41,275 bases of DNA, taken from contig JANBPK010000982.1 of NCBI GenBank assembly GCA_027579435.1, positions 1-41,275 of the forward strand. The letters are read 5' to 3'. Numbering within the stretch: the stretch's first letter is position 1; each line of letters starts with the position of its first letter. This document shows, in pieces, positions 1 to 10,882 of this stretch. The translations under genes were made by a program, and so were the position numbers. This stretch comes from Candolleomyces eurysporus. Taxonomy: Eukaryota > Basidiomycota > Agaricomycetes > Agaricales > Psathyrellaceae. The notes beneath the pieces were generated by a model that worked only from the letters and a program-made list of their open reading frames with translations, had not been told where the DNA came from and did not search any database.

Positions 1-1070
1 CAGGTGTGGGCTCCGATGCAGAGCCAGCAACGGTCGAGCTATGCCGCACAGAAAGAAGCGGGGGAAGCGGGGAGAGGGATATCGGCGGGATGGATGATGG
101 GGGAAGACGGTAGGGGAGACATGTGTCGACGTCGAATTCCGTCGCGGGCGAGGGGAGATGGGTCGGACAGGCGATGCAGACCGTGAAGCTACTCGAGCTT
201 CCTGAGCAGCGACCGGAGGCTCAGGTGCAGTTGATAGGTCTTGGACGACCTCCGCAGCAGTAGCAGCTTCCGCTTCTATCGACGAGGATGGAGTTTGAGT
301 CGATTCTTGCACCTGTTGCTGAGCAGTGAGGGCATGCAACGACCTCGCCTGGAGCTGGACAGTCTTCAAAACGCTCCCCAAGGGCACAGTCGATTCGGAG
401 GTAGAAGCATCCTTCCTCGGCAGGAGACTGTTGACGCTAGAACTTCGCAGCCGAGTTCGCTTGGGCGTGGCCGAAGCACCGACAGCGATGTTTTTCTTTT
501 TGAGGAGCGCCCGTCGAGCGGCGGGGTGCATCGACTCGTCTACCGCATTCAGCTCGTCGGCTTGGGATGAGGAAGAATCTTGAGTGAGAGCGTTGGCTTG
601 GGTCACGGCGCGTGCAGCTCCCTGTCACAAGCATCACCTCTCAGTATACCGCGGTAAGGAAATGAGATGGAAACGCGACGCACGTTGTAGCCTGTATAAA
701 ACCTACTCCCAGCTTTGTTCTTCTTGGAACCTTGCCCTGATCCTGGATTGTGTGATCCTCCATGGGGGTTGGCCTTTGCCTCCTCTGTCGAAATAGCCCT
801 CGACTTTCCACTCGACGTCCCATTCGAAGTGAAAAAGCTTCCGTTATTCACGTGCGTAGACGAGCTGGCACCAACTCCTGCTGCAGCGGCTGCAGATGAA
901 CTTGCAAGGTGCTGGTTCGAGGTGAATGTGTTCGTCGTCGAGGAGCCTGGCGTGGCACCAGACGGGTGCTTTTGAAGGACATTGCGCAGACTTGACTGGT
1001 TCTGGACGGCAGCGGCTGCGCTACGGGTTACCGTCGAATGCAAGAGGTGGGTCGCGACCTTGGGCAACAT
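1..1070 (-). CDS. Probable mitochondrial PPR-like protein, N-terminal part (3' truncated)
   Basis: The start is the ATG at 1070. Exon 1 (1070-684) encodes an N-terminus beginning MLPKVATHLLHSTVTRSAAA, rich in Ala, Ser, Arg and Thr with few acidic residues, as in a mitochondrial presequence. A 62-nt intron (683-622, GTGCGT...GACAG) follows, and exon 2 resumes at 621 in phase 0 with GAARAVTQAN. The rest is low-complexity Ser/Ala/Pro sequence with an RRNSTST patch near 130. Near 120 the most protein-like reading seems to change frame, so an unrecognised intron or small indel is possible there. This N-terminus resembles, from memory, basidiomycete mitochondrial pentatricopeptide proteins, but the repeat domain would lie outside the window. 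The exon structure is well supported; the family call is tentative. Confidence 0.55.
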
Positions 1071-1558
1071 GGTGCGGTTTTGTGTGTGTCTTCTAGCCTA
1101 CCCGTAGGTAGACAAGGATGGTCTTCCGTAACGCCAAAAGAAATGTGGTGGTCGTCGTGGTAGTTGTCTCCCAGAAATCCCTCCGAAAATCCCTCTAGAA
1201 AGAAGAAAAAAGGAGAGAAGAAGAGAGAAGAGATGGACTTGTCGAAAAAGGGCCTAGGAAAAAGGCCTGCCTTCTCCAAGCAAGTCGGTCTTGACGAAAG
1301 TGCACGTCGCGGTGGGTGAATGAAGGAGAGACGAGTAACAGCAAACTTGACTCGTCCTTTTTCTCATATGCGCGCGTGCCGAGATGACTGCGTAAGGCCC
1401 GCTTATGTCATCCCTGCCAAAAAAATTCCGTGCATTCCCTCGGCAACCGGTGCTTCCCGACGTGCGGATCACCTCGGTTGCTAAGAGAGCCCTGAGCGGG
1501 CGGACCGAAGCACCGGGGTCAATTCCGAACGACGAAAGCAGCGGGTAGTTACATCTAA
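1071..1558. other. Intergenic region, probable promoter of the gene starting at 1070
   Basis: This 488-bp gap separates two minus-strand genes: the stop of the coilin-like gene at 1559 and the start of the mitochondrial-type gene at 1070. It should hold the terminator of the first and the promoter of the second. Short ORFs here have no recognisable protein character. An AG-rich tract lies at about 1196-1235. No convincing TATA element was identified. Confidence 0.4.
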
Positions 1559-3917
1559 TCACTGAGCAACAACTCTCCATTTATCCTCATCGCCCAAAGC
1601 CCAAATGGCCTCCCAGTTTACGTCCTCCTCTTCCCCCTCCTCCTCACCATCGCCTCGTCCAAGACCAAACGCAGCTGCAACCTCGTTTTCACCATCCACG
1701 GATCTCACGAGATGCCGTACCTTCACCGTATCGTCTGATATTGAAAGCACACGAGCGAGCGAGAGCATAATTTCTGGTGTAAGGGTTGACGGGTTGAGTG
1801 ATAGACCCTGTCGAATAGAATGATAAAAAAGTAGATCAGAATGTTGTATGCAGTTGCAAGAAAAATGAGGGGACGGAATGTTCGCTTACCTTCCATCCAA
1901 CAACTCCGCCAACCACAGCCTGCCCTCTCTCTTCCAAAATCGGATAGTTATTCCATCCAATCTCAGCTTTCTNCCCAGTCCACCGCGCTCTTCTTCGACT
2001 GCTTTCCTTCCTCGTACCCATCAACACCCTCGTCATAAACCAGCTTCACAGCCTCCTCTTCCGCATCGACAAACTGATCCGGATCTTCATAGCCATAGTA
2101 ATCCTCTTCGTATTGCGCATCAACGATCTTGTTTTTGCCCTTGCCTTTGTTCTTCTGCTTTCGACTACGTTTACCCTCGCCAGCCTGCTGCTCTTGATCT
2201 TGATGATAATTGGACCGATCCCACATTCCCTCTTCCACATCCACACTCGTCACAATGACATTCCTCGGTAAGAGTCCCTTTTCTTGCATTTCGGAAGGCG
2301 GGATGAGCCTCGGTTTGCCTTTGGTAGGCGACGCTGTTCCTTCTGCCCGTTTTTCAGCAGCGNTTTTTCCGCTGCTGGATAGTAGATGTCGATACCACAG
2401 ATGCAGATGTTGACGGCCCCGGCGAGCTGATACCCTCACCACCACTCCCATCAAATACGATCTTCCCTGCCCCCTCAGGCACGGAAAGGCCTCTCATCAT
2501 AGCCTGCCTAAAGAACCCCTTCTTCTTGTTCTTATTTCGTAGCGAGGCCATCATAACCCCGCCCGCCCAGTCGTTGTTGGTGCTCGGAGGCGGATTCACG
2601 TCGACAGCGCTCGTCGAGCCTCGGTCCACATCCATCTCCTCTCCAACTTCGCTTTCTTCTTCGCCTTCTTCTTCGTCTTCTTCAGGCTGCAGACTATCTC
2701 CTCTCCTTTTCCCGCTTCCTTTTGCGTCGTCTCCCTTTCCACTTGCACTCACACCTCGCGACCCGGCCCCAGACCCACTCCCCAACGGAACGGCATTCGC
2801 ACTGCTCGAGCCTACCACGTTTGGAGGAGCCTGGGCAGATGAAGCTGTAACAGCGCGCTCAGCAGCCCGCTTTCTCTTCCTCCGTTCGTTCCTTGAATGG
2901 GTGGAGGGTTTTCCGAGACCTGGGGGGACGTGTAGGACGCTTCTGTAGCGTATAATTAGTTTTTTTTTTTGAAATTGAAATTGGAATTGGAATTGAAAGA
3001 GAGAAGATGAGTATGAAAGAGTAAAGCAGTGAAAATGACGTACGGTACATCCTTCACCTTGGGCTTGACAGTTCCTTGGGTTTGGTTCCATTCTTTCACT
3101 TTGGTCTTCGCACTAGTAGCAGCAAGTTTCCGGGNTTTTTTGAGGGACGGGTGGTTCGTCCTCGTCGGTGTCGGTGTCGGTGTTGCTATCATCGTCTGCA
3201 GATGACGAGGAGGAGGAGGCGGAGGCGGAGGAGGTTGATGACGATGTGGACGACGATCCAGACGTCGTGGTCATCGAAGATGATGACGAAGAGGATCCTG
3301 AAGACGAAGACGACGAAGAACTGGAGGAAGATGAACTAGAGGAACCAGAGGACGAGCTCGACTCGACATCCTCTCCATCCTGTTCTCTCCCCTTCTTACC
3401 CTTCCCGGCCTTCTTATCCTTAACAGATTCGGATTTGGGCACAGACGAAGACCGTTTCCGCTTGGTACCACGCGTTTCTGGCTCTACTCCCTCATTCATG
3501 AGCTTCCCAAAGATCGCGACGCGCACAGCTGGAGGCTCACCTACCTTCCTTCTCCTTCCTCTTAGATTTCCCCACCCCCAGGTTGTTCCTCCTCACAACA
3601 ACCAAATCCCCATCCCTGACCACACCCCCAAAGGCACTACCATCCATCAACTCGAACTCGTCCAAAAACAACGAGATCTCGTCCGGCTTTATCTTGGATT
3701 CTTTGAGGAGTGGGATTTGAGAGCATATTGAGCATTTGAGGTCCCGTATCGTCTTTGGCGGGCTATAACCTCCTTGGTCTTGAGATCCTTGGATTGGGTC
3801 TTCGTATGATGACTTGCTGGGACACGATGGCGATGATGAACTTGTAGGTACGACCCAGACACGTAGAGCGGGGAGGTTCGGAGGGAGAGTCTGGACGCGG
3901 ATTCGTGTTGGTGGCAT
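1559..3917 (-). CDS. Coilin-like nuclear body protein
   Basis: Four exons: 3917-3545, 3477-3044, 2942-1890 and 1807-1559. Introns are 67, 101 and 82 nt, all GT-AG, and the total is 702 codons once three N bases (3135, 2363, 1973) are ignored. The start ATG opens MPPTRIRVQTLPPNLPALRV, which matches the ubiquitin-like coilin N-terminal domain; later come LDEFELMDGS and VVRDGDLVVVRR. The middle is disordered: a long Ser run, acidic blocks and a Lys/Arg-rich stretch (KPSTHSRNERRKRKR). The C-terminal part holds RLIPPSEMQEKGLLP and, across the last intron, GVVGWK plus GLSLNPSTLTPE, as in the atypical Tudor-like coilin C-terminus. Coilin scaffolds Cajal bodies and binds small nuclear RNPs; the role here is inferred from the family. 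The intron at 3043-2943 contains near-hexameric repeats. Confidence 0.8.
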
Positions 3918-3943
3918 CGCGCGTTTGAGGAGCCCCGCCTCGT

Positions 3944-4050
3944 GAGCGAGTAGGGCCAGATGCGAGCCGCGACGGACGTCAAGGTAGTGGAAAAAGTGAT
4001 GATCGGACGAATGATGGTGAATTGGCGCCGGTGGCAGTGCTGTGACGACT
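3944..4050. repeat. Diverged dispersed sequence module, copy 1 (5' side of the coilin-like gene)
   Basis: This stretch just upstream of the coilin start shares several blocks, in the same order and orientation, with 6533-6651. The blocks include gagc.agtagg.cc.ga, a central cgcgacggacgt, an atgatgat block and a gccgg block. A weaker similarity may exist near 36750-36850. The function is unknown; it may be a duplicated promoter or an old transposon remnant. Confidence 0.4.
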
Positions 4051-4070
4051 CTGCCGCTGTTCGAAAACAA

Positions 4071-4694
4071 ACCTCTTAAAACTTGTCACTTCGGGGGAAA
4101 CTTGATGTCCCTAATCCTATTTTGAGTCAATCAGAAAATTTATAATCTCATTCTGACCTTGCAATTACAGAATTACTCTCGCCGTGTGAGCTGAAACTAT
4201 CGAATTAGGGTAAACTCAGAAGTAAGTTTGCAAAAGCGCTAGCACGGTTCCGAGGCCTCTAAATGCCTCGGATAGTCGTAGCTTGCTGCTAGTTACGCCA
4301 AGATATATGTTCATGTTCGTCTTCTTTCCTTCCCGCATTCATATCCTCTAATAGGTTGGCCAAATGTCTGCTTGCTTGCTCTCTGCTTGTACACTCTCAC
4401 TGAAGGGGAGAATGGCCATTGCACAGGACAAGGGCGGAGAGGAACCTCAAACACGCTTGAGAACATGCCGTCTGTCGGCCCAATACACACAAGCTGTATT
4501 GGCAATGTCGGAGTTGCACTGGAAAAGAGCGCGAAAGCTCCATTTGCAAACTGGGAATTGCATGATCATCCGCACGTTCATGGACGGTAGAGGAATAGTA
4601 ACGTCAATGGCGTATATGATTGACAAGGTGGAAGTTCATATAAGAGAGCAACATGACTCTTGTGAAAGGTATGGCTACATATCCAGCAGCGGTC
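4071..4694. other. Intergenic, nothing recognised
   Basis: This is AT-richer sequence between the coilin upstream region and the 3' end of the membrane protein gene at 4695. A plus-strand open frame at 4364-4726 has no family signature and overlaps the convergent gene end, so it is not called. The region presumably contains the 5' control region of the coilin-like gene and the 3' untranslated region of the 4695 gene. Confidence 0.4.
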
Positions 4695-5485
4695 CTAAGA
4701 TCTCTGTGCCCTGGACATCTGGCTGAGGGCAACCAAGCGACCTGCCGTCGAAACGATGTAGACTAGAAATAGAAAGAAAATCATGATTATATAAATTAAA
4801 AAGAACGCCTTCGCAAAAGCCCGGTTCTCGGTCACCAGGAGGTATTCAGTGATCGGAGCGACGATGCAGCTAAGGCCAACATAAAATGCGAAATACCCTA
4901 AATCACCGAGTTCAGCAGCCTTTTGGTGAATACAGGTGGATTTGAGCGTACACAGTGCTGTAGCATATGGGAGTGCCTTGTGCATAAACCTTTGCCATCG
5001 TTTCCCACTGATACAACCTTCATTAATATCTTCCCGAGCATGCTTCCGCCAATCCATGACAATAAATGCGTTTGTCGCAGCTCCAATATTGGCAAGAATG
5101 GCCAGATAGCACGTGAAGGAAATAGCCCGGCGACATGATTGGCCACTGCCACTCATCAAAGTGCACTTCACGCTTTGGGGATAATTTGAAGCGTCGTTCA
5201 AAACGGAGTATAGCTGGGCGGCAACAGCAGCAGCAAGGCCCGACTAGAGCGGCAAAACGATGAGCGCCTGACCACATCACTAGAAACATGCGGCGTACTA
5301 TGACTGAAGCATTCTGGAGAGTTGACTCTAGGTCATCTTTGGGATGCGTGGAAGACGCTCCTGGAATTTGTGGTATTTACAAATGAGTCATTGAGTAGAG
5401 CCGAGGTTGGGTTACCTGTACCACGCTCTCTGAGATCACAAGCTTCAGAAGCATCAGTGCGGGCTGGAGAGGCAGTTGGCGACAT
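4695..5485 (-). CDS. Small three-helix membrane protein, unknown function
   Basis: Three exons are proposed: 5485-5416, 5360-5299 and 5213-4695. They are separated by GT-AG introns of 55 and 85 nt and sum to exactly 217 codons, giving about 216 aa. The N-terminal 50 residues are hydrophilic and Ser/Thr-rich (MSPTASPARTDASEACDLRE). Three hydrophobic stretches follow: one near SFTCYLAILANIGAAT, one near YFAFYVGLSCIVAP, and a strongly hydrophobic one near FFLIYIIMIFFLFLVYIVS close to the C-terminus. The loop between the first two carries several Lys and Cys residues. No family was recognised. It may be a plasma-membrane or secretory-pathway protein. The intron model is inferred from splice signals and frame agreement only. 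Confidence 0.5.
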
Positions 5486-6532
5486 TACTGGCGAATGAAG
5501 GGAGATTCTGAGGATTCAAGGCGGACGCCATCCTTGCTTAAATGAGAGCCATTGCACAGACCCCGCAGACAGCTAGTTATTTCATTTGATGGTGAGCTGT
5601 TGAGAAACGACCCGGATGAAAATGTGAAACACCAAGGCGCCAGAGCAGGGTGCACAAGCACATACGAGGAGCGATGATAACACAATATTAATATATAGAA
5701 GGCTGACCAACCCGAAACATGTGTTCGAACGAGCGCTCTGTCAAATCCCCTCAAGGCAACCTCCATGCTCGAAAAAGCGAGAAGTCCAGTCGTCATACCG
5801 GAGCTCATTTTTCATGGATTTTTGAGCCCCATTCCACAGCGGCACATGGGCGGGCGGGCCATCGTAAACCCAAACTTTAAACTCTTTGTCACTTCCAAGC
5901 CTTTTCAGGTCATTGCCCCTCGCCAAATTTGGCCGAGCTTCTCGCTAAAACTGACATGAATCTGTCGTAGCTGTGAGGGCGCTTGAGAATGCTTCTAAAA
6001 TAGACAAAGTAATTTGCACGTTTACTGACAGGCAGGAGCCATGAAAGGGCACGAGGTAGCTCATAATTAGTAATACGGTTACAGGAGGACGTATTCTGGT
6101 CGTGCGGCTGCCTGCGCATAAGCTAGGGAGTACCTTAGATAGGCCCAAGCAAGCGCCCATCTGCATGCCGTGCATCGTGCAATGAAGTTAACCGACCGGC
6201 TTGTAAAATTAATGAACGTTCTGCTCCTCACCTGACGATTGAATAAGTACTATTCTGTCAATGTTGGTTGTCAGATCTTAGAGTGGCCTTACTAATATAC
6301 GCTCGCAGGATGTGGCCTAGGCTATACACCCGCGCTTGAATCACCTGGACAAAAGGTGCAAGCGCCCAGTCAACCCCTCTCTGCTGAGTGACGCGTGACG
6401 CTCCAGGTGCTGTTCTGGCCGTGGGATATTCTTCCGGTGAATGTTTGATTCAGTTCGAGCTTTGACGGTTGTCAACAGCATCTTTGGCTGTCAGTGACAC
6501 TCACGAGGCTCATCTCATTTGGCTCTCGCCTT

Positions 6533-6651
6533 CCGAGCAAGTAGGACCGGACGCTCGAGTGGCAAGTCGCGACGGACGTGAAGGAAATGGAGTATGATGA
6601 TAAAACGAATATTTTNGGCACTGCCGCCGGTGACTGTGTGGTGATCGCTTG
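6533..6651. repeat. Diverged dispersed sequence module, copy 2
   Basis: This partner of 3944-4050 shares the cgcgacggacgt core and flanking blocks in the same order. The N at 6616 sits next to a T run inside it. No gene start follows it that I can identify. Confidence 0.4.
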
Positions 6652-7345
6652 AAAATATCGACAAGCCACTGATGCAAAGATGACTTGTTTCCTGAAAACC
6701 CTTGGTAGATACGGTCTTTGTCGCTGTTTGTAGCCGGAGTGGGGTGTGCCTACATACCACTATTTCATGAAGCTGTATCCAAATGAATTGCACTGAGAAG
6801 ACTAGGAAACCTTGGTGTTTTGGGCGCTGACGTTCTTGATGATTGTCAATGGAAATATAACCATAACCTGGTCTTGACTTCACATCAATGAGCGCCTACT
6901 TCCCGTGCAGGCTGAGAGGCGATCAGTCAAGATACCGTTCATCTCTTTAACTGGGTACGTTTACAGCCAAGATGCCCGCCAATGTACAGTATCGGGCCTG
7001 GCGTGAGCTCGGTGCGTATGATCGTGCACACAAATAAACTAGGAAGTTGAAGTCTGCTGCGCCCGTCGAGCACATACTATATCTATGGGATCAAAATATA
7101 GATCATAGATATGCACGTACATCAACTAGCACCCGAATTTCCTTCATGTCTAGATACTTCGTACAGACCTCATCCGAATCGGCGGCATAGGCAAAGTGAA
7201 TTCCGTTCCAACAAGCCCGTTTCCGTTTCGAGTTCTGCAAGTCCCAACGCGTTGCTCCCAGTTCACATGTTCCAGACTCAAAATANNTCNCTCAACTGGT
7301 CTGTGCACCAGTTGGCTGACTGAGCATTGCGTGCTAAGCACGTCA

Positions 7346-7702
7346 TGCTGACTGAGCCTATGACGTAGTACAATAGGCTACTGACTAAGGATGACGTAGT
7401 ATGATGTACATGAAACATGATATCTATGTATGTCGAACTTCTGGCCAAGTCCAGACCTATCTACGTGTAACTATGTGTCCATATGTGTACTATGTCACGT
7501 GATAGGTAAGTGGTTAGGCGCTAGATCAGACGCCCATTTCACGTAAAGTTCAACAAACCCTAATCTCGGGTATATGGCGGGCGCGCCTCTAAGTCGGCAG
7601 TCCTCGAGTAGACTCCAACTCTCGTGAACCCGAGAGTAATGTAGTCTTTAATCATCCTTTGCGCCGCACAAGTTAGCTTAGTACTGGAAGGGTTTCGTAA
7701 CA
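7346..7702. mobile_element. Possible solo LTR
   Basis: The segment begins TGCTGACTGAGCC and ends GGGTTTCGTAACA, so it has TG...CA ends. It contains repeated gacgtagta motifs and a late ctttaatcatcc...cgcacaag section that resembles, from memory, agaricomycete Ty1/copia LTR tails. No target-site duplication was seen, and no internal retroelement genes are present. The boundaries are a guess. Confidence 0.3.
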
Positions 7703-8047
7703 TAGAGATTTAATAGACACGACTGTTTAATTGAATGATGAACAATATATTCAATAAAGTTGGTATTTTATTCGCAAAAAAGCAAACACGGTCGTATCAA
7801 CGTTTTCCGCAGAAGAAGAATCGGAGGGAGTACCCGATTTTGTGGATGAAGTCCACTGTAGGAACATTGAATCAGCGACTGCTCGTGGAATGTGGCATGC
7901 AAGAGCAGGATGGAACCATAACGAGAGCGAGAGAATGGGAGTGGACAGTCACTCGGCCAAATATATCCCAAACAAGGGAAACAACATAGGACTAGAACCT
8001 AGAAGAGATAAGAACGCACTCATATTGATTGAATCCCACAACGGTTT

Positions 8048-10075
8048 CTAAATGCTTGTGTGCTTCTCCCCCTCCTTGATCTTGTACTCCTTCCATGTAT
8101 ATGCCCAGAACATCAGCGCAGGAAAGAACACCATCTCGATGCAAATGGCGAGTGCGTTCAGGCCATTGGCAATGTTAGTAGTGGTCCAATAGGTTGTTTT
8201 TAGAACAGGTATAAGACTGAGAAATGAAGTCACCAAATGAAAGGGCGACGTACCGTGAATAACATGGCCTTCAAGCCAATGGAACTGTTCACCATGTCAG
8301 CCATTGGTACGAGTCAGGAATGAGATTAATGATGAAATTGGAAGGCAAAGGCAAAGATAGGTAAGCAAGTAGGTCAATAAATAAGTTGGCAGAATAAGGA
8401 AAAAATCAGTGCTCACCACAAACATCTGATAAAAGGTGAACATGACTACCAGCTTGATAGCTAAGAACTTTGCGACAGGCCACTTCCCTTTGAGTTCTTC
8501 TGACACAAGACCACCGAAGACGAGGAGGCCATAGAGTGCAATACTGGATGGTAAGCAAAAGGTGAGCTAGAGTCAGCGGTGAGGGCCTTGGGGTAACGAG
8601 GAGGGAAGAAGGTAGGATGTGAAGAAGTAGGGAAGCGGCAAGGAAGGAAGGTAAAGTGAAGAAGAGCAGAAAAAATGGCGTGCAAAGGATGCGTGAAGGG
8701 AAGTGTGAGGGTGGGAAGATCGGTAGGACGATGAAGGGAAGAAGGCGCGCAAGGCATTCAGAGGATGAGGGGCGAAGGAAAACGAAAAGAAAGCAACAAG
8801 ATACTTGCCTGATGCTAATGAAATTGATACACTCAATATACACCGCAGCATATTTTAATGTATATCCTTCCGTTGTACACAGGACCTTGAAGTGTTCGCA
8901 TAGAATTCCCACGATTGATGCAGCTATTTGGAGAAATTGATGACGGTGAGAAGGTCCGCGCTAGGAAAGAGTCCAAGAACTGAACACACCTGGGCGAATG
9001 ATAATGTATTGCAGCACACTCCACTGAGAGCCGCGATGTGCGGTCATTATCGAGGGCATCACAAACGGAAAGAGGCACGAACCTTGATGGTGTACATGAA
9101 GTATGCCTGTTCGTTCCGCAAGTCAGTCAAGTTGTAACAAAGCAAACCGAGAAGGGATGTACCTTAGTGGGCCTATAGTGCCAACAACAAAACTACCGAA
9201 CCCAACCGAGAGGTGGAATTTTGTAGAACAATAGGTGAGGTGAGTATGGGCGGACAGCTTTGAACAGAGATCGGAGAGGCTTACAGGTATGGGTAACGGT
9301 CACTTGTCCTTCCTTTCAATAGCATTATTTGCAGAGTTTCTGACAGCGGTGGCAGCAACGTGTTCGATGATAAGCATTCTAGCATATCATTAGTTTATGT
9401 CTGTGTCAATGAACAAGAGTAGCACTCACAGAAAAGTGCTGAGAGTAATTGCCTTGGTCTACATGAGCCTGGGAGAGTGCGTTGTGAGGGAAGGGACAAA
9501 CCTCATAGGCTGCATGAGGTGATCGTTAGATTAAGCCGACATAATCTTGGCACAGGAGGGCACTTACCAATGTAAACAAATGAATAGTAGATGTAATATT
9601 TAAAGAATCAATATGATAGGAAAGAGATGATGCTATACACGGGGGGCATATACAAGATCTGGAGGCTAGGGGGAAGAGCTCAACAAGACGGACGTTGGAC
9701 AGCCTGGGACAAACACTCGCATCTACTGCTACTGCCTTGGGTTTGTATAGTTCCTTTATCATAGCGATCAGATCCCTGACAACAATGCCTGTAGAGAATA
9801 CCAACGCACCGACAATGCTTCCAAATGATAACCAACAACATAATACGTGTCTACCCACGAGGATTGCCAGATATCAGTGGCCAAGAAGGGTAGGGAACAC
9901 AACAGGGCGACGTACGATGACAGTACAGCCCCCAGCTATCGCCCAGCCTATCTGATGCGGCTGCCAATAAAGCCCATTTTCATCCCAGAACTTGGTTTGG
10001 TCGATGGCTTACTGGTTGGCAGAGCGTTCACAGGGCATTTTCTTCCCGTCGTTGACGGCTGCCTGTGGAGCCTCG
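8048..10075 (-). pseudogene. DUF300 / TMEM184-type (OST-alpha) membrane protein, broken by in-frame stops
   Basis: Minus-strand exons read as a DUF300 (organic solute transporter alpha/TMEM184) protein. In order they include QPHQIGWAIAGGCTVI, ILYMPPVYSIISFLSY, EHVAATAVRNSANNAIERKD, FCCWHYRPTK, AYFMYTIK, WSVLQYIIIRP, ALYGLLVFGGLVSEELKGKW, FLAIKLVVMFTFYQMFV, and the last exon NIANGLNALAICIEMVFF ending at 8048. Two stops interrupt clear family motifs: TGA at 9610-9608 (LSY*FFKYY, family SYRFF) and TGA at 9302-9300 (ERKDK*PLPIP, family KDKRPLP). A TAA at 10011-10009 may be a third. The acceptor before the last exon appears lost (AACAACC where AACAG is expected). One intron uses a GC donor (AG|GCAAGT, near 8807). 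Intact relatives are seven-helix membrane proteins. The first exon is uncertain. Confidence 0.7.
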
Positions 10076-10305
10076 CTTGGTCAAAGTGCCCTGGGGAAGT
10101 TCAAAACGACACCTGGCCCGCCAGCGCTTCGGTACGGAGAGAGAAAGATAGGGATTATTAGAGTAGTGAGGGAGACGGGTGATAGGAGAAGAAGGAGAGG
10201 CAAAAAGACGCCCACCCACAGGTCATGCGTTGCAGCAGCGAGATGCGGTCGGTGCCTGTTGCCCGCCGCACTAAAAATAGAGTCGTGCCTTCTCGCCATC
10301 AGGCC

Positions 10306-10414
10306 ACCAATGAAGATCTGGGGACTGCTTAGGGCCTAGAGTGGTCGTAGCAGGCAACGAGCCACCGGCCTGAGGCCAGACAGCTCGTGTTTGTTATTCC
10401 GACGTGGTCGGCTA
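10306..10414. repeat. 109-bp direct repeat, copy 1
   Basis: It begins accaatgaagatctgggga and ends gacgtggtcggcta. It matches 10645-10753 at 104 of 109 positions, counted by eye; all five differences are transitions. It lies downstream (3') of the tyrosine recombinase remnant. Confidence 0.9.
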
Positions 10415-10644
10415 CTAAAAATACAAGGGTGGGATACAGGGAGGGTAGCAAGATTTCAAGCGTCGTCGCAACAGAGAAGAAGAGAAAAAGAGTGAGACCT
10501 TGAAACCTGAGAGTGAGACCATAGCTGCGCATGCGTGCACGTGCGATCCATGCATTCGCCGTGGGGGGCAGAAGGATTGTGCCTCTGTTGCTCCTTGGTC
10601 GCCCATCCTTCATTGAACTTGTGTAAACATCAGTTTAAACTACG

Positions 10645-10753
10645 ACCAATGAAGATCTGGGGATTGCTTAGGGCTTAGAGTGGTCGTAGCGGGCAATGAG
10701 CCACCGGCCTGAGGCCAGACAGCTCGTGTTTGTTATTCTGACGTGGTCGGCTA
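10645..10753. repeat. 109-bp direct repeat, copy 2
   Basis: This is the second copy of the repeat at 10306-10414, in the same orientation, with 230 bp between the copies. It lies 129 bp beyond the stop codon of the recombinase remnant and is followed by a T run and an AT-rich stretch containing an N at 10824. It may be a terminal or subterminal repeat of the recombinase element. Confidence 0.9.
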
Positions 10754-10882
10754 TAAAGGGAAATTCTTTTTTTTTTTTTAGGGTAAGAGAAAAAGGGAAA
10801 GAAAAGAAAAAATAATAATTAAANGATGAGCAAAGTGATTTGAGGAGCGTTGGAAGAATAAAGGAAGAGTATGGGGAACTTA

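Larger units (their letters stand above)
5486..8047. other. Gene-poor 2.5-kb region
   Basis: No convincing gene was found. A minus-strand frame at 5926-5741 (starting MARGNDLKRLGSDKEFKVW) looks mildly protein-like, but no flanking exons could be joined to it. The second copy of the dispersed module lies at 6533-6651. A short inverted repeat, ATATCTATG at 7079-7087 and CATAGATAT at 7104-7112, could form a hairpin. From 7346 the sequence resembles a solo LTR. N bases at 6616 and 7266-7270 mark uncertain sequence. Confidence 0.4.

Noticed and set aside
1254..1580. Minus-strand 108-aa open frame between the first two genes
   Set aside because: It overlaps the coilin stop and has no protein character or conserved motif.
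2526..3731. Long plus-strand open frames, including an Asp/Glu-rich one at 3168-3731
   Set aside because: They are antisense to coilin exons; the acidic run is the mirror of the Ser run, and none has splice or family support.
4364..4726. 120-aa plus-strand open frame
   Set aside because: No motif, and it runs into the 3' end of the convergent membrane protein gene.
8406..8912. 168-aa minus-strand frame rich in Ser, Leu and Phe
   Set aside because: It reads straight through an intron of the DUF300 gene; the flanking exons fit the family only when this intron is removed.
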